A DNA stretch of 64,000 bases from Micromonospora sp045209745 (GTDB lineage Bacteria; Actinomycetota; Actinomycetes; Mycobacteriales; Micromonosporaceae). The notes beneath the pieces are model-generated. The model was not told the origin of the DNA. It saw only the letters and a list, made by a program, of their open reading frames with translations, and made no database searches. Positions within the stretch are counted from its first letter, which is position 1. Each line of letters starts with the position of its first letter. The translations under genes and the position numbers were made by a program. The DNA lies in contig NZ_CP109273.1 of NCBI RefSeq assembly GCF_045209745.1, positions 6,880,956 to 6,944,955 on the forward strand, in the 5' to 3' direction. Shown piece after piece: positions 44,517-53,641 of the stretch.

Positions 44517-45438
44517 GGAGTTCTCTACGCTCAGTGATCGACGGGAGTCCTGTGCCTGCCCTGCCATCATCGTTGCTCGAACCTGTCTGGGTCCAGTTCG
44601 ACGCGTTGTGCGGTGAGCAACCTGAGTTCGACCCGACGCACCCGCTGGGCTGCCACCGGCGCCGGATTCCCGGCCGGGTCGTGTTCGAGCACGTCATCGC
44701 CGCGCTGGTGCACGGCTCCGGCTACGAACGTGTCGCGTCGGACCGGTGCTTCGGATCGCACCATCCGCCGGCGTCTGCAGCTGTGGGCCGAAGCCGGCCT
44801 GGGTGAGCGGCTGCATGAGCTGACTCTGGACGCCTACGACCGCATGATCGGCCTGGAGTTGGACGATGTCAGCGTCGACGGAGCGATCACGAAAGCACCG
44901 TGTGGCGGCGAGCGGGCCGGTCGTTCCCCGGTCGACCGTGGCAAGGGCGGCATGAAACGCTCGACCGGCGTGGAAAGCAACGGGATCCCGCTCGGGTTGA
45001 CCGGCACGACGGCCAACCGCCACGACTCGCCGCTGCTGCGTGACACCTTCGAAGCGTGCAGCGCGCAGCTGCGGCATCGCTGGCCCGAGCAGGTCACCGC
45101 GCATCTGGACCGCGCCTACGACAACGGCCCGACCCGCAACCTGCTCGACGAGCTGGGCTTCGACGCCGAGATCGCGCGCAAAGGCATCCCCGCCCCGGTC
45201 CAGGTCGGCAAACGCTGGGTGGTCGAGCGGACCAACTCGTGGATGAACGGGTTCGGCAAGATCCGCCGCTGCACCGACCGCAACGCCAGCATCATCGACT
45301 TCTACCTGTACCTGGCAGCAGCCATCGTCACAATCCGTCAACTCATCCGCCGTGCCCGCACGCTCTACCGCTGGGATACCCGGCCCACCACCCGCCGGCT
45401 CAAGTGACACCTGTTGCCGGTCGCTCTTAGAGACCTCC
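44517..45438 (+). mobile_element. IS5-type insertion sequence
   Basis: A 922-bp element with imperfect 11-bp ends, GGAGTTCTCTA at 44517-44527 and TAGAGACCTCC at 45428-45438 (10 of 11 paired). A longer imperfect inverted repeat (44492-44514 against 44534-44559) straddles the left end, which may reflect a second truncated copy facing it. No clear target duplication was found. Confidence 0.65.
44534..45407 (+). pseudogene. IS5 family transposase in two frames
   Basis: The first frame gives the N-terminal helical domain (RRIPGRVVFEHVIAALVHGS). The second, offset by one base, carries ASDRTIRRRLQLWAEAG and the DDE core: DVSVDGAITKAP, HLDRAYDNG and VVERTNSWMNGFGKIRR. The switch falls near 44740-44760 (GGACCGGTGCTTCGGATCG). 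Some IS5 groups use programmed frameshifting, but no slippery run of A is seen there, so a one-base lesion is more likely. Confidence 0.75.
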
Positions 45439-45486
45439 TCTGGCGGCCGCCCCGTGAGTGTCGGACGGTCCTCGTAACATCCGGCC

Positions 45487-47382
45487 ATGAGGCTCGGACG
45501 CGTAGCTGATGTGCTCCGTGGCACGTGCGACCGATTCCGGCCTGGGCTGGAAGATCCGGGTCGAGCGCATGTCGCCACGTACGACGAGGTGGTCGTGTAC
45601 TTCACGTTTGTGTTCGGGTCGGCGCCCGTGTCGCCACATGCCGTCGCCGAGCGGCTGCTCGCGGCCGAGCTCGCGGAGACGGTCACGTCACCGGTGGACG
45701 GTGAGGTGCGCATGGCGCCCCGGTACGGGGATCTCGTTCGGGTGATCCGTGATGCTCAACGGCTCGCCGAGGCCGGTCGTGCTGTGGCCGGCGGGCAGTT
45801 GGGACGATGGGCCCGCAAGCATCCCCTACTGGCGGCCAAGCTCGCAACCTCGGTGCTGAGACGGAAAGTGAGAAGGGCAGACGGCCGGCCCATCGACCGC
45901 GGGGACGAGGAGGAAGTCGACAACGACGAAGACGTCGAGACCAAGATGCTCCGCGTTGTCGACGAGGTCAACGCGTCGGTGGCGCGCCGCCAGACGCTGA
46001 ATGCCATCCAGCACGCCCGCGAGCAGGACATGTACCAAGCCGCGTACCTCGAATCGGAACCTTACCTGCGCTTAACTCTGCGCAAGGTGAACTTCGGGCT
46101 TTCGGGATTCTCGGACCAGGATGAGTTGGCCGGGGGACAGCGGGGCGATGTGCTGCTCTTGGTGCACCGGTCCGGTGTGTTGCAGCTGACAGTGGCGGTC
46201 CGGATGCCGCAAGGGCTCAACACCGACCAGTTGATTCCGCGGACAGTCGCCTCGGGTGTCAGCCTCAGCTGGATCGAGGTAGCCGAGCCTGTGATGGAGA
46301 CCGCCTCTCGGAGAGGCAGATACGATCCACGCAGATGGCCCGGCACCTGGCTGTCGGAGACTCAGGAGGGAACGCGCTGGCGGCGCATCGTCCACGCCGG
46401 TCCAGCGTCGCTTGTCGACCTATTCCGGCTTTACCAGGACGCGATCGTGGAGGCGTCGGGCATCGATCCAGGGGGTGAATGGTTCTGTCACCCAGTGGTG
46501 TGCGTCGACCGGCTGGGATGTTGCGGACGTGAGGCCTTGTGGACTAGCCGCCACCGACATGAACTCAACGGGATCCTAACCCGCCACGAGGGGTACCGGG
46601 GACTCCGCGAGCCGGCGAGACTCAAGGTGCCGGCGGATAGCTCGATCAGAAACCGTGACTCGGTCTGGCACGCACATGCGTCCACCACGCTCATCGCGTG
46701 GGAGCAGGAGCGGAAGAGGTTCGACGATCATCTGTGGGCGCTCCTGCTCGTCGAAAATTTCCTCCTGCAGTACTGGCAACTGCGAGCTGTGAACGCATCA
46801 CTGGAGGCGGCCGGTACCGCACCCACGGCCGCAGTCGCACGTGACCTGCAGCGACGACTCATCTTCGGATTGCAGGAGTTTAATCGGTCTGCGCTCGCGT
46901 ACGGGGACGCCCAAGACACCGTCAGTGTGCTCCTGCAGTCGTCTGGCGCCGAACGTATGCGGGCGTTGCTGGGAGAACGTCTTGACCAGCTCGGCTCGAT
47001 CGTTGCGGCCGAACAGGCGGAGCGGTCGGCCGCTCGGTCGACGGCAGCGGCAGTCGCAGCCTTCGCCGCAGCCGTTGTGTTCGGACTACCCGCCATCGAC
47101 CAGACCTTGAACCTTGTCAAGGCCATGCCTCACAACGGCGTTACTGGATGGCTCGCGTCCCCACTGCGGGCTATCACGGAGGTCGGTGCGGCAGCTTCAC
47201 TTGTCGCCTATCTCAGTGTCCTTGCGGTGCTCCTCGTGGCACTCGTCCTGTACGGGCTGCCCAAGCGGCGGTCTCGGCTGAGACGAATCCGACCCGCTGG
47301 CCTGGAATGGCCGGGCGGGACTATTCGGGTGGTTCGACGAGATCGGCAGGACAACGAGAACGCCGATGAGGTTCGGAGCTGA
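45487..47382 (+). CDS. Large protein with two C-terminal transmembrane helices, first gene of a two-gene module
   Basis: 631 residues starting at ATG 45487. Residues 1-500 are soluble, with an acidic spacer (RGDEEEVDNDEDVETKM near 138-155) and no recognised domain. A long helical stretch (~460-515, RMRALLGERLDQLGSIVAAE) leads into a first membrane helix (~518-541, AAVAAFAAAVVFGLPAI) and a second (~570-592, LVAYLSVLAVLLVALVLYGL), then a basic tail. The layout of a long helix running into two C-terminal membrane helices resembles CorA-like proteins, but no GMN motif is present. It is followed after 31 bases by the HEPN-motif gene, so the two are probably co-transcribed. Confidence 0.7.
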   Translation: MRLGRVADVLRGTCDRFRPGLEDPGRAHVATYDEVVVYFTFVFGSAPVSPHAVAERLLAAELAETVTSPVDGEVRMAPRYGDLVRVIRDAQRLAEAGRAVAGGQLGRWARKHPLLAAKLATSVLRRKVRRADGRPIDRGDEEEVDNDEDVETKMLRVVDEVNASVARRQTLNAIQHAREQDMYQAAYLESEPYLRLTLRKVNFGLSGFSDQDELAGGQRGDVLLLVHRSGVLQLTVAVRMPQGLNTDQLIPRTVASGVSLSWIEVAEPVMETASRRGRYDPRRWPGTWLSETQEGTRWRRIVHAGPASLVDLFRLYQDAIVEASGIDPGGEWFCHPVVCVDRLGCCGREALWTSRHRHELNGILTRHEGYRGLREPARLKVPADSSIRNRDSVWHAHASTTLIAWEQERKRFDDHLWALLLVENFLLQYWQLRAVNASLEAAGTAPTAAVARDLQRRLIFGLQEFNRSALAYGDAQDTVSVLLQSSGAERMRALLGERLDQLGSIVAAEQAERSAARSTAAAVAAFAAAVVFGLPAIDQTLNLVKAMPHNGVTGWLASPLRAITEVGAAASLVAYLSVLAVLLVALVLYGLPKRRSRLRRIRPAGLEWPGGTIRVVRRDRQDNENADEVRS

Positions 47383-47413
47383 AGCCGACGGCTCGGCCAA
47401 TGGAAGGCAAGGA

Positions 47414-49300
47414 ATGAGTAGAGGTAGTGGAAAATACTGGCTATTCGGAGACGATGCGCACCGCGAGTTGATGCAATGTATGACCTCGCCCGGGGCGCCT
47501 TGGAGTAACGACCGCCAGATTGACATCCTCGTAGCTGTAGATGAGCTAGTTGCTTGGTGTGAGGATTCGCGCCCATATAGCGAAAGGATGCACAAATCTG
47601 GATGGAGTTCGGCGGTCGAGGATTTCCGCACTGCCTACCGGAACCTCGGGCCGAAAATTACTGAAGTCCTAGCTGGTCGTGCACAAGATGTCCTGACTCG
47701 ACTCGACGACGAAGTTGGCCAGAACAAGGATAAGGTTGCGCGTCTACAACAGGCTCTCGCTGACCTGAGGTGCCTGCTGGCGTCACCTCCAGCGCTAATA
47801 GCGGCATGGGAAGATCTGACCGGAACCTGCAAAAGGACGGCCTCGCCGATCGAGACTATTGATGTTCGGCGAGACGCCTTCTGGGCTGCTGCCCGTGCTG
47901 GCGACCGCAACATCGAAGAATTGTCGAGGAGGCTCTGCGGTGCGCTAGGAGGTGACCCTCTCGGATTTTATGAGGTCGAGCGCTATCTGGATGAGGTGTC
48001 AGATGAGCCGACAACATTAGAAGAAATACGCCAGCGGCCAATGGCGAGCCCAGCCACACGAATGGATGTTGCGCGGAAGATCCTGCGTTTCTCCCCTCCG
48101 CCGAGGCGTCACGTTGTATGGCTCGGCTTCCGGGAGGCGGGTCTGGCCAATCACCTTGCCGTTACCGGCGAGATCAGTCTCTTCGGCATCGACCTTGTTA
48201 GGAGCCTGCTAGCAAGTTCCGGTCAAGCCCGTGATCGGCTTCCAGAGGAGCTTCACGAGTTAAGTGCCGACGACTTCCCTGAAGATCAAGACATCGTCTT
48301 GGCGCGGGTCGACTTGGGTGTCGGGCGATTTGCCGACGCCGTACGGCGGGCGCGGGATCATGTGGCCGCACTTGTTGCCATCGCGGCTATCAGGGGTGGA
48401 GGGAAGCCATGGAGGGCCATCTCGGGATTTATCCACGCCGAAGATGGCCACATTACCTCTCATCAGTACATGCAGCGCGAGGAGTTCAAGCCGCCATATT
48501 CGGCGCGGCAAGATGGAACGGCGCTTAAAATAGGAGAGGTTGCAGCAGAGCTCGCCGGGAAGCTGACTTTAGCCAGGAATGAGTTGCGAGAAGTTGTAGA
48601 TGCTCTTCACTGGTGGCAGGAATCAGCGGAGCGGAGAGATGGGACGTCTGTTCTGCTAAACGTTCGGCTTATTGAGCTGGTCGCGATGCGAGCAGGGGAC
48701 GAGGACTGGACAAAGTATCTGGAAAAATACCTAAAAGATAGGTGGATTCAACATCAGATGGTGCAATCGTTGTACCACTGCCTGCATGACGCCCTCCACA
48801 CCAGGCACATCAAGGTTAGTGACCGCTCGGAGCAGGCACGAATTCGGGCCGGTGTAACCGAACGTACTCGTGAAGGGTATTCGACTTTCCACATAGCTAG
48901 GTCTCTCGACCTGATCGGCGATATTGAAGCTCTGCTACTGCCAAACACGACATCCGCGCGATACGTTAGAACAATCCGCCGAAGAGTTTCTAGTAGCGCA
49001 AATCTCGCTCGATGGCGAGCCCAGGTGGAGACCGAATGGGGGCGCTCGGTGCACAGACTCGAGCGAATTCGTAACTCTCTAACGCATGGTGGGCCCTTCA
49101 CGGATGCGGCCGTTTCTCGCACTCAAGCCTTCAGCTACCTTCTTTCCGCCTGGGCGGTAGTCGAGTCCATGGAGGGTGTGCTAAATGGCTTTTCCGTGCG
49201 GGAGGCACACGCGTCAATAGCGGTCGAGATGGCGGCATGGAGGCAGAGACTGGAGAGTGCAAGCTCGGTTCATACAATATTCGCCGACCGTGATGGGTGA
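47414..49300 (+). CDS. Large protein with a C-terminal HEPN-like R-X4-H motif, second gene of the module
   Basis: 628 residues from ATG 47414 (MSRGSGKYWLFGDD), preceded by GGAAGGCAAGG; ATG 47366 would overlap the upstream gene and lacks a ribosome site. Near residues 549-560 it reads RIRNSLTHGG in a helical context (RSVHRLERIRNSLTHGG ... AFSYLLSAWAVVESMEG). R-N-S-L-T-H is the R-X4-6-H signature of HEPN ribonucleases, followed by the second long helix such domains have. The other 550 residues are mostly helical and unrecognised. Base composition is lower in GC than the flanking operons. It is a candidate toxin or RNase paired with the membrane protein upstream. Confidence 0.7.
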   Translation: MSRGSGKYWLFGDDAHRELMQCMTSPGAPWSNDRQIDILVAVDELVAWCEDSRPYSERMHKSGWSSAVEDFRTAYRNLGPKITEVLAGRAQDVLTRLDDEVGQNKDKVARLQQALADLRCLLASPPALIAAWEDLTGTCKRTASPIETIDVRRDAFWAAARAGDRNIEELSRRLCGALGGDPLGFYEVERYLDEVSDEPTTLEEIRQRPMASPATRMDVARKILRFSPPPRRHVVWLGFREAGLANHLAVTGEISLFGIDLVRSLLASSGQARDRLPEELHELSADDFPEDQDIVLARVDLGVGRFADAVRRARDHVAALVAIAAIRGGGKPWRAISGFIHAEDGHITSHQYMQREEFKPPYSARQDGTALKIGEVAAELAGKLTLARNELREVVDALHWWQESAERRDGTSVLLNVRLIELVAMRAGDEDWTKYLEKYLKDRWIQHQMVQSLYHCLHDALHTRHIKVSDRSEQARIRAGVTERTREGYSTFHIARSLDLIGDIEALLLPNTTSARYVRTIRRRVSSSANLARWRAQVETEWGRSVHRLERIRNSLTHGGPFTDAAVSRTQAFSYLLSAWAVVESMEGVLNGFSVREAHASIAVEMAAWRQRLESASSVHTIFADRDG

Positions 49301-49577
49301 GCATGCGTTTGCAAACAGTTTGCCTTCGTCCTGCCAGCATGGCGGGTCGATCTCCGCGTTGTGACGGTTCTCCGCGGACTCGTCTGCCGCGATCCCTGCG
49401 CTACGCAGCGTCATGCCGAGTTGGCCCGGCGTCCCTGCCGACGTCCGTGGGGTGCGACATGCACGGATGTATTCGCTGCCCGCGTGCTGGCGACGGCAAT
49501 AATGTATGCGTGTCTAACCTTTCGATGATTCGCCGGTGGCCTTGCCGAGATGAATCTGGCCCTCTACGGTATCGAGT
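49301..49577. other. Intergenic stretch after the HEPN-motif gene
   Basis: The frame at 49297-49659 has no family resemblance and poor codon usage and is not accepted as a gene. No terminator hairpin with a T-tract was seen. Confidence 0.35.
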
Positions 49578-49826
49578 ATGGCTCGACGTCCTGCCAACTT
49601 CACGTGGATCGACTTCACGCCTGATCAGGTCGAGTTGCTGGAGTTACTCGACTACCTAGGAAACAACGGCTGGGCGAGGAACAGCCAAACGGAGGCGGCG
49701 ATGCCCAAGTTGATGTGGGAGTTCGCCGACGCCGGAGTTGGGCTCGTGCGCATCAAAGAGGCTATGGCTGCTATTGGCCGCGATCCGTCAGAGGGTTTTG
49801 ATCCCCGGCCATCCGTTTCGGCTTGA
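49578..49826 (+). CDS. Hypothetical small protein, 82 aa
   Basis: It starts at ATG 49578 (MARRPANFTWIDFTPDQVEL) and ends GFDPRPSVSA. It is acidic, helical, with no membrane segment, and has the amphipathic LLELLDYLGNNGW and LVRIKEAMAAIG. The family is not recognised. It stands between the HEPN-motif gene and an IS1380 remnant and could be a stray small regulator. Confidence 0.45.
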   Translation: MARRPANFTWIDFTPDQVELLELLDYLGNNGWARNSQTEAAMPKLMWEFADAGVGLVRIKEAMAAIGRDPSEGFDPRPSVSA

Positions 49827-49935
49827 CCGTTTTGTCCCCTGTTGGTGAGTGGGGCATCACCGCGTGGCGCTGCGGAAGCGTCCGGTCTCCGTGCCCGGGG
49901 ACGGCTTTCTGCTGGTAGGGGTGGGGTGTGGCGGG

Positions 49936-50440
49936 TCAGGTGGCCGGCGGCAGGGTGTTCAGGCGTTGCCAGCAGAGCGTGAAGGCGTCAGCCCAGGGCC
50001 AGTTGTCGGGGATGGACAGTCGGCGTCGGCGGGCGTGGGTGGCGAGTTTCGCGGGTAGGTGCAGCAGTCGGTAGCGCAGCGTTTCGGGTTCGGCGTGGGC
50101 CAGGTCGGGTTGGTCGTGCAGGCCGAGTAGCCGGGTCCAGGCGGTCAGGTCGGCGGCGATGTTGCAGGTCAGGACCCAGCCTTGGTTGACGGTCCAGGAG
50201 TTCGAGGGCAGGTTGCGCAGGCCCATGGCCTTGCCATGCCGGACTTGATCTTCGACTCCGGCGTGTGCCCGGTGTAGGGCGTCGAGCCATTGCGGCTGGT
50301 GGGAGCCGGGCAGGGCGTGCAGGCGGGTGATGCTGGTCGCGACGACCTGGTAGCGCCAGCCGGTCTTCGTCTCCAGCGCGGTGAGTTTCTTGGCGTTGCC
50401 CCTGCCGAAAATCTCATCCGCCCTGGTAGGAGCCGGTGCG
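49936..50440 (-). pseudogene. IS1380 family transposase, C-terminal remnant
   Basis: About 165 residues: GVEDQVRHGKAMGLRNLPSN, WVLTCNIAADLTAWTRLLGL, LRYRLLHLPAKLATHARRRR. This is the C-terminal end of an IS1380 transposase, including the glutamate-containing region EDQVR. The N-terminal two thirds are missing; the frame degrades near 50425 where the integrase-core element begins. Confidence 0.85.
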
Positions 50441-50523
50441 CGGGGGCGTCCGGGATGTCGACCCGGATTGCTTTCGCTGGGGCTCTCGCGCGGCTGGCGA
50501 TCGCTGCGGCATGATGGTCGGCC

Positions 50524-51621
50524 GTGCTGCTGCGACTGGCCTACCTGGGTGTGACGAACGCGTTCGCCATGCTGCGTCTGCTGCCGATGAGCGATCGAGA
50601 CAAGGACGTGGAGATCCTGGCGCTGCGCCATCAGATCATGGTGCTGGAAAGGCAGCTGGGCACGGAGAGGGTGCGGTTCGACGCGAGTGATCGGGCGTTG
50701 CTGGCAGCGCTGCTACACCGGCTGCCGTTGGACGTGCTATGCAAGGTGCGGCTGCTGGTGCGCCCGGACACGGTGCTGCGCTGGCATCGCAACCTGGTCG
50801 CCCGTCGTCACGCAGACGCGTCTCGGTCTAAGCGCCCGGGCCGGCCGCGGACCGTGCACTCGATTCGCGCCCTGGTGCTGCGCCTGGCGGGGGAGAATCC
50901 CGGCTGGGGGTACCGGCGGCTGCACGGCGAACTGCTCGTCCTCGGCGTGAAAGTGGCCGCCTCGACCGTGTGAGAGATCTTGAAGGAGGCTGGGATCGAC
51001 CCGGCGCCCGAGCGGACCTCCAGCACCTGGGCCGACTTCCTCCGTTCCCAGGCCGACGCCCTGCTGGCGTGCGACTTCCTGGAGACGGTCACCCTGACCG
51101 GAGCGCGGCTGTACGTGTTCGCGGTAATCGACCACGCCAGCCGCCGGATCCGGGTCCTGGGCGCCACCGCGCACCCGACCGCCGCATGGACCGTGCAGGC
51201 GGCGAAGAACCTCGTGATGGACCTCGAGGACACCGGTTGCCGGGCGCGGTTCCTGATCCGGGACCGGGACGGAAAGTTCCCCGAGTTGTTCGACACCGTC
51301 CTCGCCGACGCGGGCATCGACGTCGTGCTCAGCGGCGTCCGGATACCCCGCATGAACTCGATCATGGAACGGTGGGTACAGACCTGCCGCCATGAACTGT
51401 TGGATCGGACCATGATCTGGAACCAACGGCACCTGCTCCACGCGCTGCGCGAGTTCGAACAGTTCTACAACGGCCACCGTCCACACCAGGGCATCGCGAA
51501 CGCGCGCCCGTTGCACCCGTTGCCCACACCGATCGCCGATCCGGACAGACTCACCCGACTCGACATCCGAAGACGCAATCGCCTCGGCGGCGTCCTCCAC
51601 GAGTACGAGAACGCCGCGTGA
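50524..51621 (+). pseudogene. Integrase-core (rve) transposase with an in-frame TGA
   Basis: The frame from 50524 (MLLRLAYLGVTNAF) runs to 51621 with one TGA at 50971-50973: LGVKVAASTV-stop-EILKEAGIDPAP. Relatives have Trp here (STVWEILKEAG), so TGG has become TGA. The DDE core after the stop is intact: LLACDFLETVTL, FLIRDRDGKFPE and RMNSIMERWVQTCRHE. With the stop the N-terminal helix-turn-helix half (150 residues) is cut from the catalytic half. It is the second TGG to TGA lesion in an IS transposase of this window. Confidence 0.85.
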
Positions 51622-51882
51622 CCTGCGCGGACGAGGTTGTCGGCAAGGGCAGGCCCTCGACGCCGGTGCCGACCCGGCGGTAGTCACCGGCTGGATCGCC
51701 CAGACCCAGGCCGAACGCGCCCGCGCCGAACCCGACCTCCACGCGAAGGTGGGCAACAGCCCGCGCCGGATGAGCCGAACAGAAATCGCGAGCCTGGTGA
51801 CGGCGGTCGGCGACATCGCCGCCGTGCTCCGCGACGCCGACCCCGCCGACAAGGCCGAGGTCTACCGGCAACTCGGCCTCCG

Positions 51883-53378
51883 GTACGTATTCAGCTTGAG
51901 AGAGCAGCGGGGATCCACGGGCCGGTGGTGAACAGCTGTTTGAGTACGTCGAGGGCGTCCTGGCCGTGTTTCGCGGCGGTGGACAGGTAGGACCGGACGG
52001 CGGCGAAGTCGGCGAGTCCTTGCAGCATGCGCCAGGTGCCGGAGATCTTCTGTTGAAGCTTGACCGGGCGAAGATCACGTTCGGCCTGGTTGTTCGTGAA
52101 CGGCACGGCCAGGTCGACGACGAACCGCAGAATCATGCCGCGATGGGTGTGGAAGCGCTCGACCAGCTTGCCGGCCTTCGACACCTCGCCCTGACGATCG
52201 GGTGGGTTCTGCTGACGGCCGTAGGCGATCGCGCCGGCGTAGCAGGCCCGGACGCGGCTGATCTCCGCGTCGGTCAACGCTTCCCGGCCAGCCGCGACGG
52301 CCTGCTCGGTCATCGTCTTGGCCGACAGCAGCGTGTCGGCCATTACCTCCGCCCATGCCTGCCCGGCCGGGTCCTGCTCGTGGACGCCGCGTAGGTCACG
52401 GCTCAGGTGGGCGCCGCACCAGGCGTGCTCGGCGTCGCTCAGATGCTGGTAGGCGGCGTAGCCGTCGCGCACGATGGTGCCGTCGAAGCCGGGTAGTACC
52501 CCACCGGCGTCGATGTCGGCCTTGCTGCGGCCGCCGACGTGAAACGACGTCAGCATCGGGGTGCAGGCCACGTGCACGTACGTGAACCCGCCATCGACCC
52601 GGGCCGGGGTCTCATCAACGTGCAACACCCGCTCCACGTGCAGCAACGCGGCCAGGTGGGAGGTGAACGGGCCCAACCGGCGGGCCGCTTCGGTGACCAC
52701 CGCGTGCACGAAACCGGTCGACACCGACGCGCCGCACAGGTCACCCAGCAGCCCCGCGACCCGCGCGAACGGAAGGAACTGCGCACCACGCCCATACACC
52801 GCCGCGGCCTTCACACCCGGCCCGTACTGCGCGCGGCCGGTCACCCCCGCCGGCACCTCGCCCTGGCTGACCTGCCCACAGGTGCACAACACCGCCACGA
52901 ACTGATGCTCGGTGACCACCAGCTTCGGCTCCGGCAGGTCGAACACCTGCCGCCGCTGACGCCCGTACTCCACACCGCCACCAAGATCCGCGCCGCAAAC
53001 AGGGTTCACACACCGGTCCGGTCGATGCACCACCGTGTGATCCGGGTCCGCCACCAACGCAAGCGTCGAACCCGGCGAACCCGGCTGCTTACCTGCCCGC
53101 CGACCAGAACCCTTCCCGGAACGCGGTATCGGTTTGCCCAACCCATCCGAGGACGGCGGCTTGGAAGAGTTCGTCGAGTTCAACCCCAACCGACGCCGCA
53201 ACTCGGCGTTCTCCGCCTCGAGCCGCTCAACCCTGACCCGCAGCTCAACAAGCATCCCCACCAGGTCCTCATACGAAGGCTGCTGCGGCTGGGAGGACAC
53301 CCAAGGATCATGCCACCCAACACAACCACAGTGGACATCGAGACCCGATCAGCGACTCACCTCAAGCTGAACACGTAC
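51883..53378 (-). mobile_element. IS66-type element, intact, with 8-bp target duplication
   Basis: A 1496-bp element. The ends are GTACGT-ATTCAGCTTGAG (51883 onwards) and the inverted CTCAAGCTGAAC-ACGTAC (to 53378), imperfect over about 19 bases. The flanks carry a perfect 8-bp repeat GGCCTCCG at 51875-51882 and 53379-53386, the length known for IS66. Only the large transposase gene is present, without the small accessory ORFs of classical IS66. Confidence 0.9.
51891..53300 (-). CDS. IS66 family transposase
   Basis: 469 residues with IS66 layout: N-terminal leucine-rich helix (VERLEAENAELRRRLGLN), NSSKPPSSDGLGKP, a zinc-binding segment (CVNPVCGADL ... CTCGQ), and the DDE core with VLHVDETPARV, TIVRDGYAAY and TNNQAERDLRPVK. 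The stop lies inside the terminal repeat. The frame is undamaged. Confidence 0.93.
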   Translation of the reverse strand: MSSQPQQPSYEDLVGMLVELRVRVERLEAENAELRRRLGLNSTNSSKPPSSDGLGKPIPRSGKGSGRRAGKQPGSPGSTLALVADPDHTVVHRPDRCVNPVCGADLGGGVEYGRQRRQVFDLPEPKLVVTEHQFVAVLCTCGQVSQGEVPAGVTGRAQYGPGVKAAAVYGRGAQFLPFARVAGLLGDLCGASVSTGFVHAVVTEAARRLGPFTSHLAALLHVERVLHVDETPARVDGGFTYVHVACTPMLTSFHVGGRSKADIDAGGVLPGFDGTIVRDGYAAYQHLSDAEHAWCGAHLSRDLRGVHEQDPAGQAWAEVMADTLLSAKTMTEQAVAAGREALTDAEISRVRACYAGAIAYGRQQNPPDRQGEVSKAGKLVERFHTHRGMILRFVVDLAVPFTNNQAERDLRPVKLQQKISGTWRMLQGLADFAAVRSYLSTAAKHGQDALDVLKQLFTTGPWIPAALSS

Positions 53379-53641
53379 GGCCTCCGGCTCACCTACCAGC
53401 CTGAAACGCAAACGGTGCGCGCTGAAATGGATCTCAACGCGCACCGTGGGGTAATGGTTTGTGTCCGAGGGGCAACACGAACCGAAACCCCACGCCCGCT
53501 CGTCCTGACCACCGAGTTCCTGCTCGGCCGCGGGGAATGAGTGGTGTAGGCCCGGCCGTAGCGGTCGCGTCGCTGGCGACTGAGGTGGTGCCTCCGTCGA
53601 CCCCGCGTCGTCATGTCGACGCCCCGCGAGGGGCTCACCAT

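Larger units (their letters stand above)
51640..53540 (+). pseudogene. Large serine recombinase, C-terminal remnant split by IS66
   Basis: The left part (51640-51882) encodes the coiled-coil end of a serine integrase (DPAVVTGWIAQTQAERARAE ... RDADPADKAEVYRQLGL). Skipping the IS66 element and one 8-bp duplication, the frame continues as RLTYQPETQTVRAEM from 53387 to TGA 53538-53540. The catalytic domain and zinc-ribbon parts are absent, replaced on the left by the integrase-core IS. It shows that an integrative element using a serine integrase once sat here. Confidence 0.8.

Noticed and set aside
44730..44770. Programmed frameshift in the IS5 transposase
   Set aside because: No A-rich or other slippery heptamer at the frame junction, and the offset is +1 rather than the usual -1. 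A one-base lesion is simpler.
49297..49659. ORF overlapping the HEPN-motif gene stop as ATGA
   Set aside because: Despite the coupling-like overlap, the translation is Arg/Ser/Cys-rich, without any domain, and codon bias favours the 49578-49826 frame.
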